From assembly GCA_018350325.1 (NCBI GenBank), contig JAEVLN010000007.1:1827109-1891108 (forward strand): 64,000 nucleotides of DNA. Reading direction: 5' to 3'. This stretch comes from Globodera rostochiensis. Its lineage: Eukaryota > Nematoda > Chromadorea > Rhabditida > Heteroderidae. Below the pieces are notes generated by a model. It saw nothing but the letters and a program-made list of their open reading frames with translations, made no database searches and was not told the origin of the DNA. A program made the translations under genes and the position numbers. Numbering within the stretch: the first letter of the stretch is position 1; each line of letters opens with the position of its first letter. Below are positions 24,401-34,607 of the stretch, in pieces.

Positions 24401-25042
24401 CATCCTTATTCTATGTTGAATTTCAGTAAAATGGAATAAAAATATTTAAAAAAAAACAACTTAAAATCTCGTCAAGGTCTAGATTATTTAGTCATTTCTT
24501 TAAAAAATGCCTCAACCAACCTTGCTATAGCCCAAATCAACTTTGTATTGCACTTGTTGGGCACATTTTCGCCAAAGACATTCTGTGCAAAAATTAAAAA
24601 TATTTTCAGATCAGCTAAAGATGACTCATTATGATTAGATCAAAATCATTTAAAATATCTCCAGATCAGCAAAAAATGATTCATTTATGATCAGATCAAA
24701 ATCATTTAAAACTATCTTCAGATCAGCAAAAGATGACTCATTTATGATCAGTTCAAAATCATTTAAAAATATCTCCAGATCAGCAAAAGATGACTCATTT
24801 AGGATCAGATCAAAATCATTTAAAAATATTTCCAGATCAGCAAAATTACCTTTGTCGGTGTCCTTTGCTTCTCCTTTGTCCCACGAGGCCATCGATGGTT
24901 GACAACTGTCGCCGGTGTAATTTTTTTGTACCGTCACAATTACGCTCATGTCCAAATGGGAGCCGGCTGACAATGTTACCGTATCGATGCCAAACCGTAT
25001 CAGAAAAAAATGGAGAAGCATTGTATGAAGAAAGATTTTCAT
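21405..25042 (-). CDS. DEG/ENaC family cation channel subunit (partial)
   Basis: About 12 phase-compatible exons running down from 25042. The C-terminal part is diagnostic: ATLRFRFLSMTVVQMEESREY, then NNFNLLVDLGSTMGLYFGLT and LLTVFELIIFLFH, the pre-TM2/TM2 block with the GSxMG selectivity-filter signature, then a cytosolic tail ending RRKIVRSY. Upstream exons (about 24500-24578, 23880-24020, 23737-23814, 23462-23533, 23344-23414, 22992-23174, 22750-22874, 22594-22662, 22047-22081, 21862-21951, 21405-21658) keep an open frame through every joint. That ectodomain is helix-rich and Cys-poor, unlike classical members. The first exon seen has a short hydrophobic start but no convincing TM1, so the N-terminus is missing, elsewhere, or lost. 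Such subunits form Na+-permeable channels in membranes of neurons, muscle or epithelia. The middle exons are less certain than the C-terminus. Confidence 0.75.
22310..22590. mobile_element. Foldback MITE related to 1202-1644
   Basis: The left part TAGGGGTATTTCGAGGACGCAGATTCCGAATCTGG pairs with the right part (CAGAATCGGATTCGCACCGGAATACCTCTA) in inverted orientation, with GAATTCGGGTTCGGGGTTCGGAATTGGTC as in the element at 1202. It lies in an intron of the DEG/ENaC gene. Both strands carry spurious open frames of about 90-109 codons. Confidence 0.65.
23628..23712. mobile_element. Short MITE with TSD GTCTAAGC
   Basis: An 85-bp insert of ATCGAGATTCTCGTCGAGAT words flanked by the perfect 8-bp repeat GTCTAAGC (23620-23627, 23713-23720). 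The matching sequence extends slightly further (GTCTAAGCTAA). Terminal repeats are weak. Located in an intron of the DEG/ENaC gene. The interior word is shared with the elements at 8691 and 15714. Confidence 0.6.
24180..24392. mobile_element. hAT-type MITE, TSD ATATATGA
   Basis: Ends CAGGGGTGGGAC and GATCACAGCCCTG (CAGGGSTG termini) with the perfect 8-bp duplication ATATATGA at 24172-24179 and 24393-24400. The interior repeats the word TGTCCTTGG/GTCCTTGAAAA. It is inserted in an intron of the DEG/ENaC gene. The plus-strand open frame 24176-24400 is a by-product of the repeat. Confidence 0.93.
24608..24850. repeat. 57-bp tandem repeat, 19 codons per unit
   Basis: Units begin at 24608, 24663, 24720, 24777 and 24834 (AGATCAGCAAAAGATGACTC...), spaced 55-57 bp. 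Because most units are 57 bp, the minus strand keeps one open frame reading FADLEIFLNDFDLIxNESS repeatedly, continuous with the first recognised DEG/ENaC exon. A donor (AAAG|GTAATTTT near 24848) precedes the array and the next exon joins in phase there, so I treat the array as intronic. A read-through product is possible. Confidence 0.85.
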
Positions 25043-26495
25043 CAGGGACTTTCAAATTTTTGTATGATTAATTTTGTTACGATTATTGAACAAAAATCTA
25101 TTGAAGTTTTGGTCCAAAAACTGCTGAATTTTGCTCAATTTTTCATTGGGGAAGAGGCTAAAAATCAAAATTCGAAAAATAAGGGCAATAAGAACGAAGG
25201 CCTCAAGTAAGGACAAATCTTACAAATAAGGACATTTTTTAATTTATAAGATTGGCACCCCTCAAATAAGGATTCCGGGTCCTCCGGTGGATTTTGGCTC
25301 AGAATTCGGAATCCGATATTTTTGGAGGGTCCAGATTTCCGTCTCAGAATTCCGTCAGGAAATTTTTAAAAACCCTTCGTTTTATTTTACCGGTCTCTAA
25401 TTACGACACAAAAATTATGGGACCAAAAACTGCTAGAGTTCAGCTTCTATATGGATTCCCAACGGCGGTACCCGTGCCCCCTCACTGTTTATGGGCAAGA
25501 AAAAAAAAACATTCTCAAAAATATAAAATATTTAACCAACTAAAAATTGCCTGTGATACACTCGCTTGTTATGCCGTGCCGTTGGACAGGACGGAGTTAA
25601 TGACACCCTTCCCTTCAAGAATGAATGTTATGCTCGGCATTCCTCATAGAAAAAAAATTGTTGTTTATATGCGCGTTTTGAGTTGAGCATTGTTGTATTA
25701 TTTTAATTAGTGGTCTGAAAATTCCAGACAAAACTTGTTATTATTACTTATGTAACTGGGGAACAGATCGTAATGACGAAAACTATATCAAAGTTTTAAA
25801 ATTAATAATTTTAGTTAAATTTTATTTTTATAAAAGTAAGAGTGACTATATTTATTTTTAAAGTTTATTGTTAATGTTTTTATTTATTGTGAAGTCGTCT
25901 TTTAACAGTTGAGGACTTTAAAATTTTTAAGGTTTATGCTTCGCTCAAATACATATTAGAAAAAAATAAATAAAAAGCTAATAAGGGCTAAACCTATTTT
26001 AGATTTGACAAAAAATTTTATTTTTTTAATTAACCGTATAATAAAAGATGAATAATCGACAAATCAGATGTGCGGAAAGAGAACATTTGGTTCGAAACAA
26101 GAAAAAATTGGATATGAATAAAAATGATTGTTTACAGGAAGTTACATTAGACAGGAAATATTTATGCCAGCTTGTCTAATATTTTTTCTAAAATATTGTG
26201 GTTTGTATCTTTGCTTCTTCTCTTGCACCTTCTCTCTAAATTATCAATTTGAGAGCTTTCTATATTTTTCTATTTTGTTTTGATCAATTTCACGTGAACT
26301 TCAAGTCGAGAAATGCTGTCAAAAAATATTGGCAGTAATATTGCCATTAAAAAAATGCTATAAAAATGTGGGCTTTTCCCAATAAAATACCATTCAATTC
26401 ATTAAAATAAATATCACTAATACACAACCCTTTTAAACAACTTTTCCGATTTCTCTTTAATTATCGAAATCATCCCCCAAAAATTTGACTCTGCA
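25043..26495. other. Intergenic
   Basis: Lies between the divergent DEG/ENaC gene (-) and GSS-like gene 1 (+), so it may hold both promoters. Open frames at 25010-25210 and 25294-25686 have no splice context or domain. The block 25230-25400 contains CAAATAAGGA and GGAATCCG repeats of the transposon-word type. Nothing else recognised. Confidence 0.45.
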
Positions 26496-29031
26496 ATGAT
26501 CAAAATCAACGGGTCTAGCTTTATCATTGTGTTTATGTTGACCAGTTTTCGTGGCAGCGCGGTCTCGCACAACCATGTGGCAATTGAAGGTGCTTTTTGG
26601 TATAAATTAAGGCGCTACAAATTTATAAAAAAACAAATCGACATTGAATATTAAAGTAAACAAATTTTTTTTATTAAATTTAATTTTTTAGGCACTAAAG
26701 AAGCAATGCAAGATTACGTTGAAAATGTGACAAAAAATAAAATGGAACTACGCGAACTGTCACAGTTCGCCATCGAATGGTCACACAACCATGCTCTGAT
26801 TGTTCGCACATCATGGAAAAAGGACCCCGACTATAGGTATGCAAAAAATAAATAAACCAAATTTTTTTTCTAAAATTAGAATTTTTCATAGTTTTAGAAT
26901 TGTGTTTATAAAAAAAAGACAATTTAAAAGACTTTATACATTAAGTACCGATGTTGCCGAATTTGCTTCAGTTACACTTTTACCAAGCCCATTTCCCCGT
27001 AAAGCATTCTCTCAAACACTGGCCGTGCAAACAGTTATTTTAAATCTTGTTTTAAAATTTTAAATAAAATTTTTTGATATTTTATTTGTTTTTATTATTG
27101 TAAATAATAATTAAAATTTCCACTAAGGCAATGAATTTGCTGTACTTCCGTATCGCCAATGATTACGACTTTTTGATGGACGCGTACAAGGACGTGGTGA
27201 AGTCGGACAAGCACATCCGGGCTCTCGTTAGCATCATCAAGGACGTGCACGAGGAAGGAATCAAGCAACCGTACACTGTGATGATTCAGCGAGCGGTCAG
27301 AAATTTAAAAAAAAATCTTTTGTGCAATATAAGTATGTTAAAAGTGCATGCTTTTATTCCAGGATTACATGTTAAATGTCATTGACAACAATGACTACGA
27401 GGTCAAACAGGTAAGACGAAAAAAAAATTTTTTATTCATTTTATAGAGTATTATCCAGAAAAATAATGTCAAATTTTAAAACATCTTTATTAATTAAAAA
27501 TGAAGTAAAGATGGAAAAAATAAAATATTTAAATGTGCCATTAAAAGGTTGAAGTGAACTGTGGTTCCATTGTGAGCCTGGCCTTGGATCGTAAAATCAC
27601 TGAGTTGCACAGAGCAATGTTAAAAAAAGTTGGAATGGATGCATCAGATCGGTTCGTGCCGGTGAATAAGCCTGACGAGGAGTTCATAAACGTGCTCTAC
27701 ATGGCATGGTCAAAAAATTGAAATTATACTAAAAATAAAACATTGAAATTATACTAAAAATATTAAAAGTACATATGTTATAGTTTAATGGTCCCACAAA
27801 AATAATCTGTTTTTTTTTGGCATTTAAGGAAGCAATACGGCGACCCAAATGCAATTGTTGTAATTTTGACTTTCATCACCCACTCGCCATACAAATTTGA
27901 CTACGCCAATATTGAGTTGGAATTGGCTCGTGTTTCGGATGGACAAATAAAAGTGGAGTATCTCTCGCTGAAAGAGGGCGAAAAGTAAAATTATTCTTAT
28001 TAAAATTACATTATTAAAAAATCAATAAAATTGATTAAAATAAAATAATTGTGATCAATAATTTTTAAGGCTGAGTCTTGATCCAGAAACCTTCACACTT
28101 CGTCTGAATGGTCGTGTTGTGGCTGTTGTGAACTCTGGAACCTCTGCACTTGGTTATTTAGCAAATGAGGCTGCGATGGAAACCAGGCGCACCATCGAAC
28201 GTTCCAATGCCATTGTAATTTTGTTTTTAATAATCTTTTATTTAAAATAATTCGTATAAAAAATAAATTGAACAAAAATATATACAGTTATTTTTTAGAA
28301 AGCTCCTTCCTTGGCAATCGCAATTAGTAGCTCTAAGAAAATTCAACAGGTTTAAGACTAGACTTTTTTGTTTATAAAACATTACAAAATTTACAGCTTC
28401 TTGCCAACCCCGGAGTTTTGGAACGCTTTTTCCCGCATTCTGAAGATGCGCAAACGGTGGCTGCCATTCGTAAAACATTTGCCGGCCTGTGGGGACTGGA
28501 GCATGATGATCAACAAACTCAGAAAATAATTAAAGTATTTAATAAATTAAATAAATTATTAAATATAAGTGCTTTAATAATAAATACAAAATTTGAAGGA
28601 TGCCATTGAGAATCCTAGCAACTATGTGCTCAAGCCCAACCGTGACTGTGGTGGATATAATTTCTTTGACGAAGATGTTGCTAAAAAACTCACGGAATTC
28701 ACGCCGGACGAACGTGCGGCACATATATTAATGCAACGATTGCATCCGATGCAATTTAAGGTGGGTTTTTACCCAATTTAAATATATATGCTTAATTTAT
28801 TTATACTTTTTTTAAAATTAAGAATTACTTCCTGCGCCCGTTCAATGAGCTCACGCTGAATGTAGTGACCGGCGAGCTGGGTGTGTACGGCTTCCTAATG
28901 GGGAACATGTTGGACGGCACTGTGTTGCACAATGTTCAACAAGGCCACTTGTTGCGTACAAAGCTGGCACATGTGAACGAGGGCGGTGTGATTGAAGGAG
29001 CCGGTGTTGGGGACACGCCATACTTATTCTA
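26496..29031 (+). CDS. Secreted glutathione-synthetase-like protein 1
   Basis: Twelve exons: 26496-26589, 26692-26836, 26946-27033, 27128-27295, 27362-27410, 27548-27709, 27829-27985, 28069-28215, 28299-28349, 28397-28528, 28600-28760, 28823-29031. A signal peptide (MIKINGSSFIIVFMLTSFRG) precedes a full eukaryotic GSS fold: DVAEFASVTLLPSPFPRKAF, VEVNCGS (Glu and Asn corresponding to the human Mg ligands E144/N146), FAGLWGLEHDD, glycine-rich loop YVLKPNRDCGGYN, and LLRTKLAHVNEGG near the C-terminus. Canonical GSS adds Gly to gamma-Glu-Cys in the cytosol. Here the human loop KPQREGGGNN is changed to KPNRDCGGYN (E368 to Asp, G369 to Cys), and the protein should be exported. This fits the non-canonical GSS-like effectors known from cyst nematodes; loss of normal activity is my inference. 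Confidence 0.93.
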
Positions 29032-29898
29032 GTCAACGTTGGCACACCTACCTCAGCTAGTATTAGGAATTTTTGGGCATTTTTGCTGCGTTGTTTTTTG
29101 GGATATTGTGATATAATAGTAATTGTGAACTTGTTATGTGATAATATATGTTGATATGCATAAAAATGTTGCGTTTTCATTCTTTGTACAGGGTAGTATT
29201 TGGGGTTTATTTACACATAAATTTTTTTTTTCAATCTAATTTTATAAGTATTTTCTTTAGAAAATCGTTTTTCGACACTGCTTGATCTTATAAAAATTTT
29301 TATATGTTTTTTATTAAGCAATTTCGATTGTCTACAGAAGCTAAAAGTTGAGACAGTGAGAATTCGATTCATTTTTTGCTTGAAAATTTTTTAGAATTAC
29401 TTTATTTACTTTTTTTGTTTAAAATTCTAAATGAAAATTTTTAGCCAATTAATTTTTACTTTTATCACCGGACCATAATTTATTAACAAATTTAAATACT
29501 GATTGGAACAAACTGCTGTAAATTTAATTAAATTGACAATTGATCGAATATACAAATATAGACTATAATTATGATTATTTTTTCAATTACATCATTCGAT
29601 TTTTAATCATCCTTCAATAAAAAATTTTTCATTGATTTTTTCATTCATCTTTTTATATTTCATTTACATTATATTATATTTCGTAATATATATTAAAAAC
29701 ACGTTCTTTTTCAACTTTTTTTTTAATCAAAAGAAGAATTATTTAATTATAATCAATATTTGGTATTAAAAATTTTGCTTAAAACAGTTTTTAATTGTTT
29801 TTCGTAAAATTTAAATTTAAAATAGTTATACAATCCGAGTCATACAAAATTTAAACATTAGTTGTATTAAATGAATTTTGTTTATATCATTTAGAAAT
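29032..29898. other. AT-rich intergenic spacer
   Basis: Nearly pure A/T runs with no open frame of note. It carries the 3' end of GSS-like gene 1 and the promoter of the kinase-like gene. TTTATATCATTTAG just before 29895 is a plausible trans-splice acceptor four bases ahead of the ATG at 29899. Confidence 0.5.
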
Positions 29899-32612
29899 AT
29901 GCTTTTACTAAAATTTTTATACTTATTTTACTTGACGAATATTTCAATGAATTTGAAATTATCAAATCTTTTTTCGGTTTGTGGAAAATATACCGTTGAC
30001 ATGCTTCAGATGCCACTTTTATACCGTTCATACAAAAATGCCGTACCACTAGGGGTCAACATAAGTAGTGAAAATGACCTTACCGGACCATTTGGGACGG
30101 TAGGCAAGAAATTAAATTAAATTAAAAATTAAATTAATGTACAAAACTAATTCTTTAACTTTTCTGCTTTCTTTAGATATCAGTCGGATTTTTTGTACAA
30201 AATGATATCGTACAATGCATAGCTGTAAAATTTATAAAGGGCTATCATGGAAATAGAATTTTTAAAAAATCTCGCTATATAATGGAGCAAATTCAAGAAA
30301 AATTGGAAAAGCCCCAAAGAATGCACTTAATTGAACTTTTTGACACGTTAGTTTAAAATCAATTATTCATCTTATTTTAAAATATACATAAGAAAAAAAT
30401 TTTTAAAACAAATAAAGAAATTTTTTTGAAATTTAATTAAATAAAATTTCCATTTATTTGCAAAAATCCTATAAATTTAGAGGCAACACATTACGTTATA
30501 ATGAAAACATAATGATCATGGAGTTGGGTTTTGAAACTTTCCATGAGAGATTGTATAAACGCATTGATTCATATGAAAATGATGAAGAAATGAAGAATAT
30601 AATTTGCGCATTAACAGTGCCTATAAAGGAAATTCATCAAGGTAAATGAAATATTTTTTAAACAATAAAGAAGTTAAATTATTTTTAACTAATTTCTTAA
30701 ATATATTGCAGTGGCAATTCATGTGAATATAAATCCGCAAAATTATTTGTACGTCTCTGAGAATGGGACAATGTTGTTAAAACTCAAAGATTTTGGAAAT
30801 GCAAAATTGATACATTCGGATGACAACAATGAAAGCTATTTATTTGAAGTTGATGCATTGGACGCATTCGCATCATTCAGAGCGGAGTATACTGGGCCAG
30901 AACACTATGAACAGGATAAGGAAGTTAGTCGATGATATCTCAGGGCTGAGATTATATAAAAAATCTCAAAATATGGCTATAAAATATGGATGAAAAATTG
31001 CAAAATATGGACCAAATATGGACAAAAAAATAAAGCAAAAAATGAAACAATTTTTCAAATATAGCAAAAAATGGGCAAGATTTCCTAATCGAAGTAATAT
31101 GTAAGAGCAATAAAAATTTTTATATAAATTTTTGAAAATAAGCAGAATTTTAAAAATTTTCATTTATTTGGTGTCCTTAGGCGTGTATTTTTCGTTTATT
31201 GCATTTTTGTTAAGGAATTTTTGAAATGGCGAAAATGGAAAAATATTGATTATAAAATGGGCTCTAGAAGCTCCAACCAAAGCTTATGGCATTTATAAGC
31301 CGTTTCAAGTTCGTAAAAAATATGGGATTTCCATATAATCGCAGCCCTAATGATATCTCTGGGCAGTCAAAAGAGTCCCCTTTTTGGTGGCAAACAATTT
31401 GTTTTTAGCATTTTTCAAATTTTGCATTTATTTTAAATTAATTAATTACACTCAAAGCCCAAAAAAATAAAACGGAATCTTTCAAATTGAAATTTTAGTG
31501 ATTGCTTGAAAACACGCAAAAGCTAGCTTCCTTGTAATAATTGGAAAATATGTCATCTCAGGGCGCCAAAAGAGTCCTTTTTTTAGTGTCATTTGAATTT
31601 TGAGAACATTTTTTTTTGCTATTGCTTTACAGACAAACAATTTCCATTAATTTTCAATTAATTACTCCAAAACCGAAAAATAGACGGAATCTTTCAAATT
31701 AAAATTTTAGTAATTGCTTGAAAACACGCAAACTTAAACTAGCTTCCTTTAATAATAAAATTGGAAAATTACCTATGTCTAAACATTAATTTCTATATGA
31801 ATTATATTACTTCTCTAAAAATATAAAAAAGATTTCAACAAAATTTGACATTTGGTCATTGGGGATGATCATTATTGAAATACACATTGATCGTCTTCGA
31901 TTCAAACAAGGAAAGGATTCACTGAATGAGGTAATTGCTTTTTTATATGAGAAATAAATATCTTTAAAATTCAAATAATAACTATTTATTGAAAATAAAA
32001 TTTTAAGCAAAATCGAGGAGTTTTTTTGCGCGAACTCGGCAATTTGTATCTTGGATTTGAGCGAAATCATACAGGGAGATTCATCGGTTTAAATAAAATT
32101 GATGAAGTTTTGAAAAACAACTCATGGATAAAACAATACAAAAAGGCCATTAATATAGTCTTAGAACTGTGGCTTAAATTCCAAAAAACTGCACTTCTTG
32201 TTACCGTATTTTTTGAATAAAATTATCTTAAAAAAAGGAGATTTAATAAAAATTTATTGCAATTTTAATCACGATATAGAATTTGTTGCACAATCAACGC
32301 ACACTTCGGCTAACTGCGCAAGGAATTTTGAACTATTTGGATGATTCATGTTTTCTTGAAGAGCTGATGCCAATCAAAAATGCCAAAGATTTGCGCATCT
32401 TCAACACATTGAATTTTGGTGATTTTAAACGGATGGTGGCGCAAAAGATGCGAGTGAATCGGCTAAATATTTGGAAAAGTGATCACCGGGAAATGAAGTC
32501 GGAATATGCGCAAATGATAGCATCATTGAAGGCCATCATTGGCGTACAACAACAGAACATTGAATCGATGGATGCCCAAAGGCAACTCTTTGAAATTTGT
32601 GAAAAGGAATAA
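29899..32612 (+). CDS. Secreted protein-kinase-like protein (predicted pseudokinase)
   Basis: Seven exons: 29899-30099, 30177-30346, 30481-30641, 30712-30923, 31832-31930, 32008-32199, 32280-32612, all joined in phase. A hydrophobic leader (MLLLKFLYLFYLTNISMNL) is followed by a kinase domain in order: GPFGTISVGFF (glycine loop), CIAVKFI (VAIK Lys kept), IMIMELG hinge, HVNINPQNYL where HRDxKxxN is expected (catalytic Asp replaced by Asn), KDFGNAKL (DFG kept), TGPEHYE (APE-like), FDIWSLGMIIIEI (helix F), and a C-lobe ending RLTAQGILNYLDDSCFLEEL. The tail of about 80 residues is helical and charged. With the HxD Asp gone, ordinary phosphotransfer is unlikely. Intron 4 holds a MITE. Neighbouring GSS-like genes suggest an effector role (inference). 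Alternative: a cytosolic kinase-like protein if the leader is not cleaved. Confidence 0.85.
30941..31349. mobile_element. hAT-type MITE in pseudokinase intron
   Basis: Ends CAGGGCTGAGATTATAT and ATATAATCGCAGCCCTA, flanked by TGATATCT (30933-30940 and 31351-31358; one extra A at the right junction). The interior repeats AAAATATGG/ATATGGAC. It occupies the long fourth intron of the kinase-like gene; later parts of that intron (31370-31800) contain two similar AGAGTCC-TTTTT blocks. Confidence 0.85.
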
Positions 32613-34607
32613 AATGGTTTCATTTCAATGGGCACCAAAGTTTTTTCGGCGTCTGCGACCTTTTTTATGTTGGGACCGCTTCCGGTCTGAATCTACCCCC
32701 CCCCTTCCGCCCGAATCCCCCCACAGCCAAAACTTCCCAAATCCCCTCAACGTCTTAAAAGCCTAAGCTTGGTCTAAGCTAAGCTTAAGCTTAGGCTAGC
32801 TTAGGCTTAGGCCTAAGCCCCAAGCCAGGTGGCTTAGGCGTAAGTTAGGCTTAATCTTACCTTCAGTACGGGACTGAACCAGCCATCGTGGTGGGATTCA
32901 GACCGGTAGCCGTTGGGACGACAAAAATTTAGAATATTTATTAAAATATTTGTCATTCTGTCTCTCACTCCCCGCCCACAATTGTTTACAAATACTAGGG
33001 TGGGTCAAGTTTTAAGACCGGGGGTACCGGTTTTGGTTATCCAGGTTTTCCAACCCCTCGGTTTTCGATTTCGGTTTTTGGCGGACACCCGGTTATCCCA
33101 AAACCGAAACCGAAACCGGTTTTTGTCAACCCACAAGGGGGACCCTTTTGATTTACAAATTGTAATTTTGATTACAGACCCCCACTCTATTTGGCATTAT
33201 TTGTTATTTTCGTTCTATTTCGACAAATAAACGTTTACCCCGAACTCACAATCAGGGATGGGCGGAAATCTATTTAAAAAACGGCAAAATATTGACTCGC
33301 GCAATATCTCATGTTTGTGCATACTTTTATGAGCATGATTGTATTAAGACGAATGTAAAAATTTAAAAACTATGTCAAAATGCAAATTCCGTCAGTACCA
33401 GGGATTGCGAGTTGGCGAAAGGTTTGTTCAAGTAAAAAATCCGTCTTCCCAAATCCCCTAGACGTCTTAGGCTAAGCCTATGCTTGGTCTAAGCTAAGCT
33501 TAGGCTTAGGCCTAACAAATCCCAAACCAGGGTGGCTTAGGCTTAATCTTAGCTTCAGTACGTGACTGAATCGGCACTCAGAGTGGGAGTCGGACCGGTA
33601 GCCGTTTTTTGATTAATTTAAAAATTTTGACAGATTCAAAAACCGCTTTAAATTCTCAATTTTTTATTTCCTATTGACGAATTCGTATTCAGAGCATCAA
33701 ATAACATACATTGGTGGACAAAAGTATATGTGCAAAATTTATTTTTTAGTTCAACGAGTTGTAACTGAATAAAAAAGCAATGAGAGGTCAACGTGTACTG
33801 GGGCTCTTTTGTAGCATTTTTTAAGGGCTACAAACCTATCAAGCGCAATTTTGAGAAAAAAAATCCCCGAAGGCTTGGAAAAATTTTCTGCAAAAATAAG
33901 TTTTTAAGCTTTTATTAATAAGTAGGAAACAGAAAAACCGCCAACCCCCATTCCTGTCTAACTCATACTCATAGACTTCTCCGAATTTTGCCTAACCCTA
34001 AATAAAATGAGATCACTTATGATTCTGAAAAACATTACCAAATTTTATTCCAAAAGAAATCAGAATATTGAGAGGGGATCAAGCTTATAAGACGAATAAA
34101 AAGGGACTACCCCTTTCAGGGCAATATGGCTTAAGCTTTGGGTATTTTTTCCAAAAAAAAATCCACGAAAACTCAATACTTTAACCCAACTTCAGTCAAC
34201 AAAAGTTTAAAAATTCTATAACAATCTTCGCAAGAAGATTCCGTCGGCGGACGTTAACGGGACATTTGCGGATGGAATTTGGAAAAAAATATTTGAAAAT
34301 CTTCAACATATTTTAACCAACATAAATCTATGGGCATTCGCACAGATCGATTTTTTTGCACCAAAATTGCGTTTATGAACAGTAGTCCCATGTCATTAAC
34401 ATGTAAAAATCGTGGACAAACAGTCAAAAACAAGCGATTTATGCATAAACATTATAAATTATCAAATTTCCGCTTTTTGTCATGTGAAATTTTTGTTAAA
34501 AACAGGAAATCAAATATACTTCCTGTAACCAATTTAACATTTTCTATGAGTATAAAATAATTGTAAAATTTCACTATTTTGTGGATACATTCAATTTTAT
34601 AATAAAA
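32613..34607. other. Repeat-rich intergenic region
   Basis: Holds two copies of an element with CTTCCCAAATCCCCT, clusters of TTAGGC/GCTTAGGCCTAAGC words and an end GGACCGGTAGCCGTT (32700-32915 and 33440-33606). A separate patch at 32996-33136 is built from ACCGGTTTTGG words bounded by TAGGGTGGGTCAA and GTCAACCCACA, another probable MITE. The left arm of the large inverted duplication starts at 33973. No gene recognised before 34608. Confidence 0.6.
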
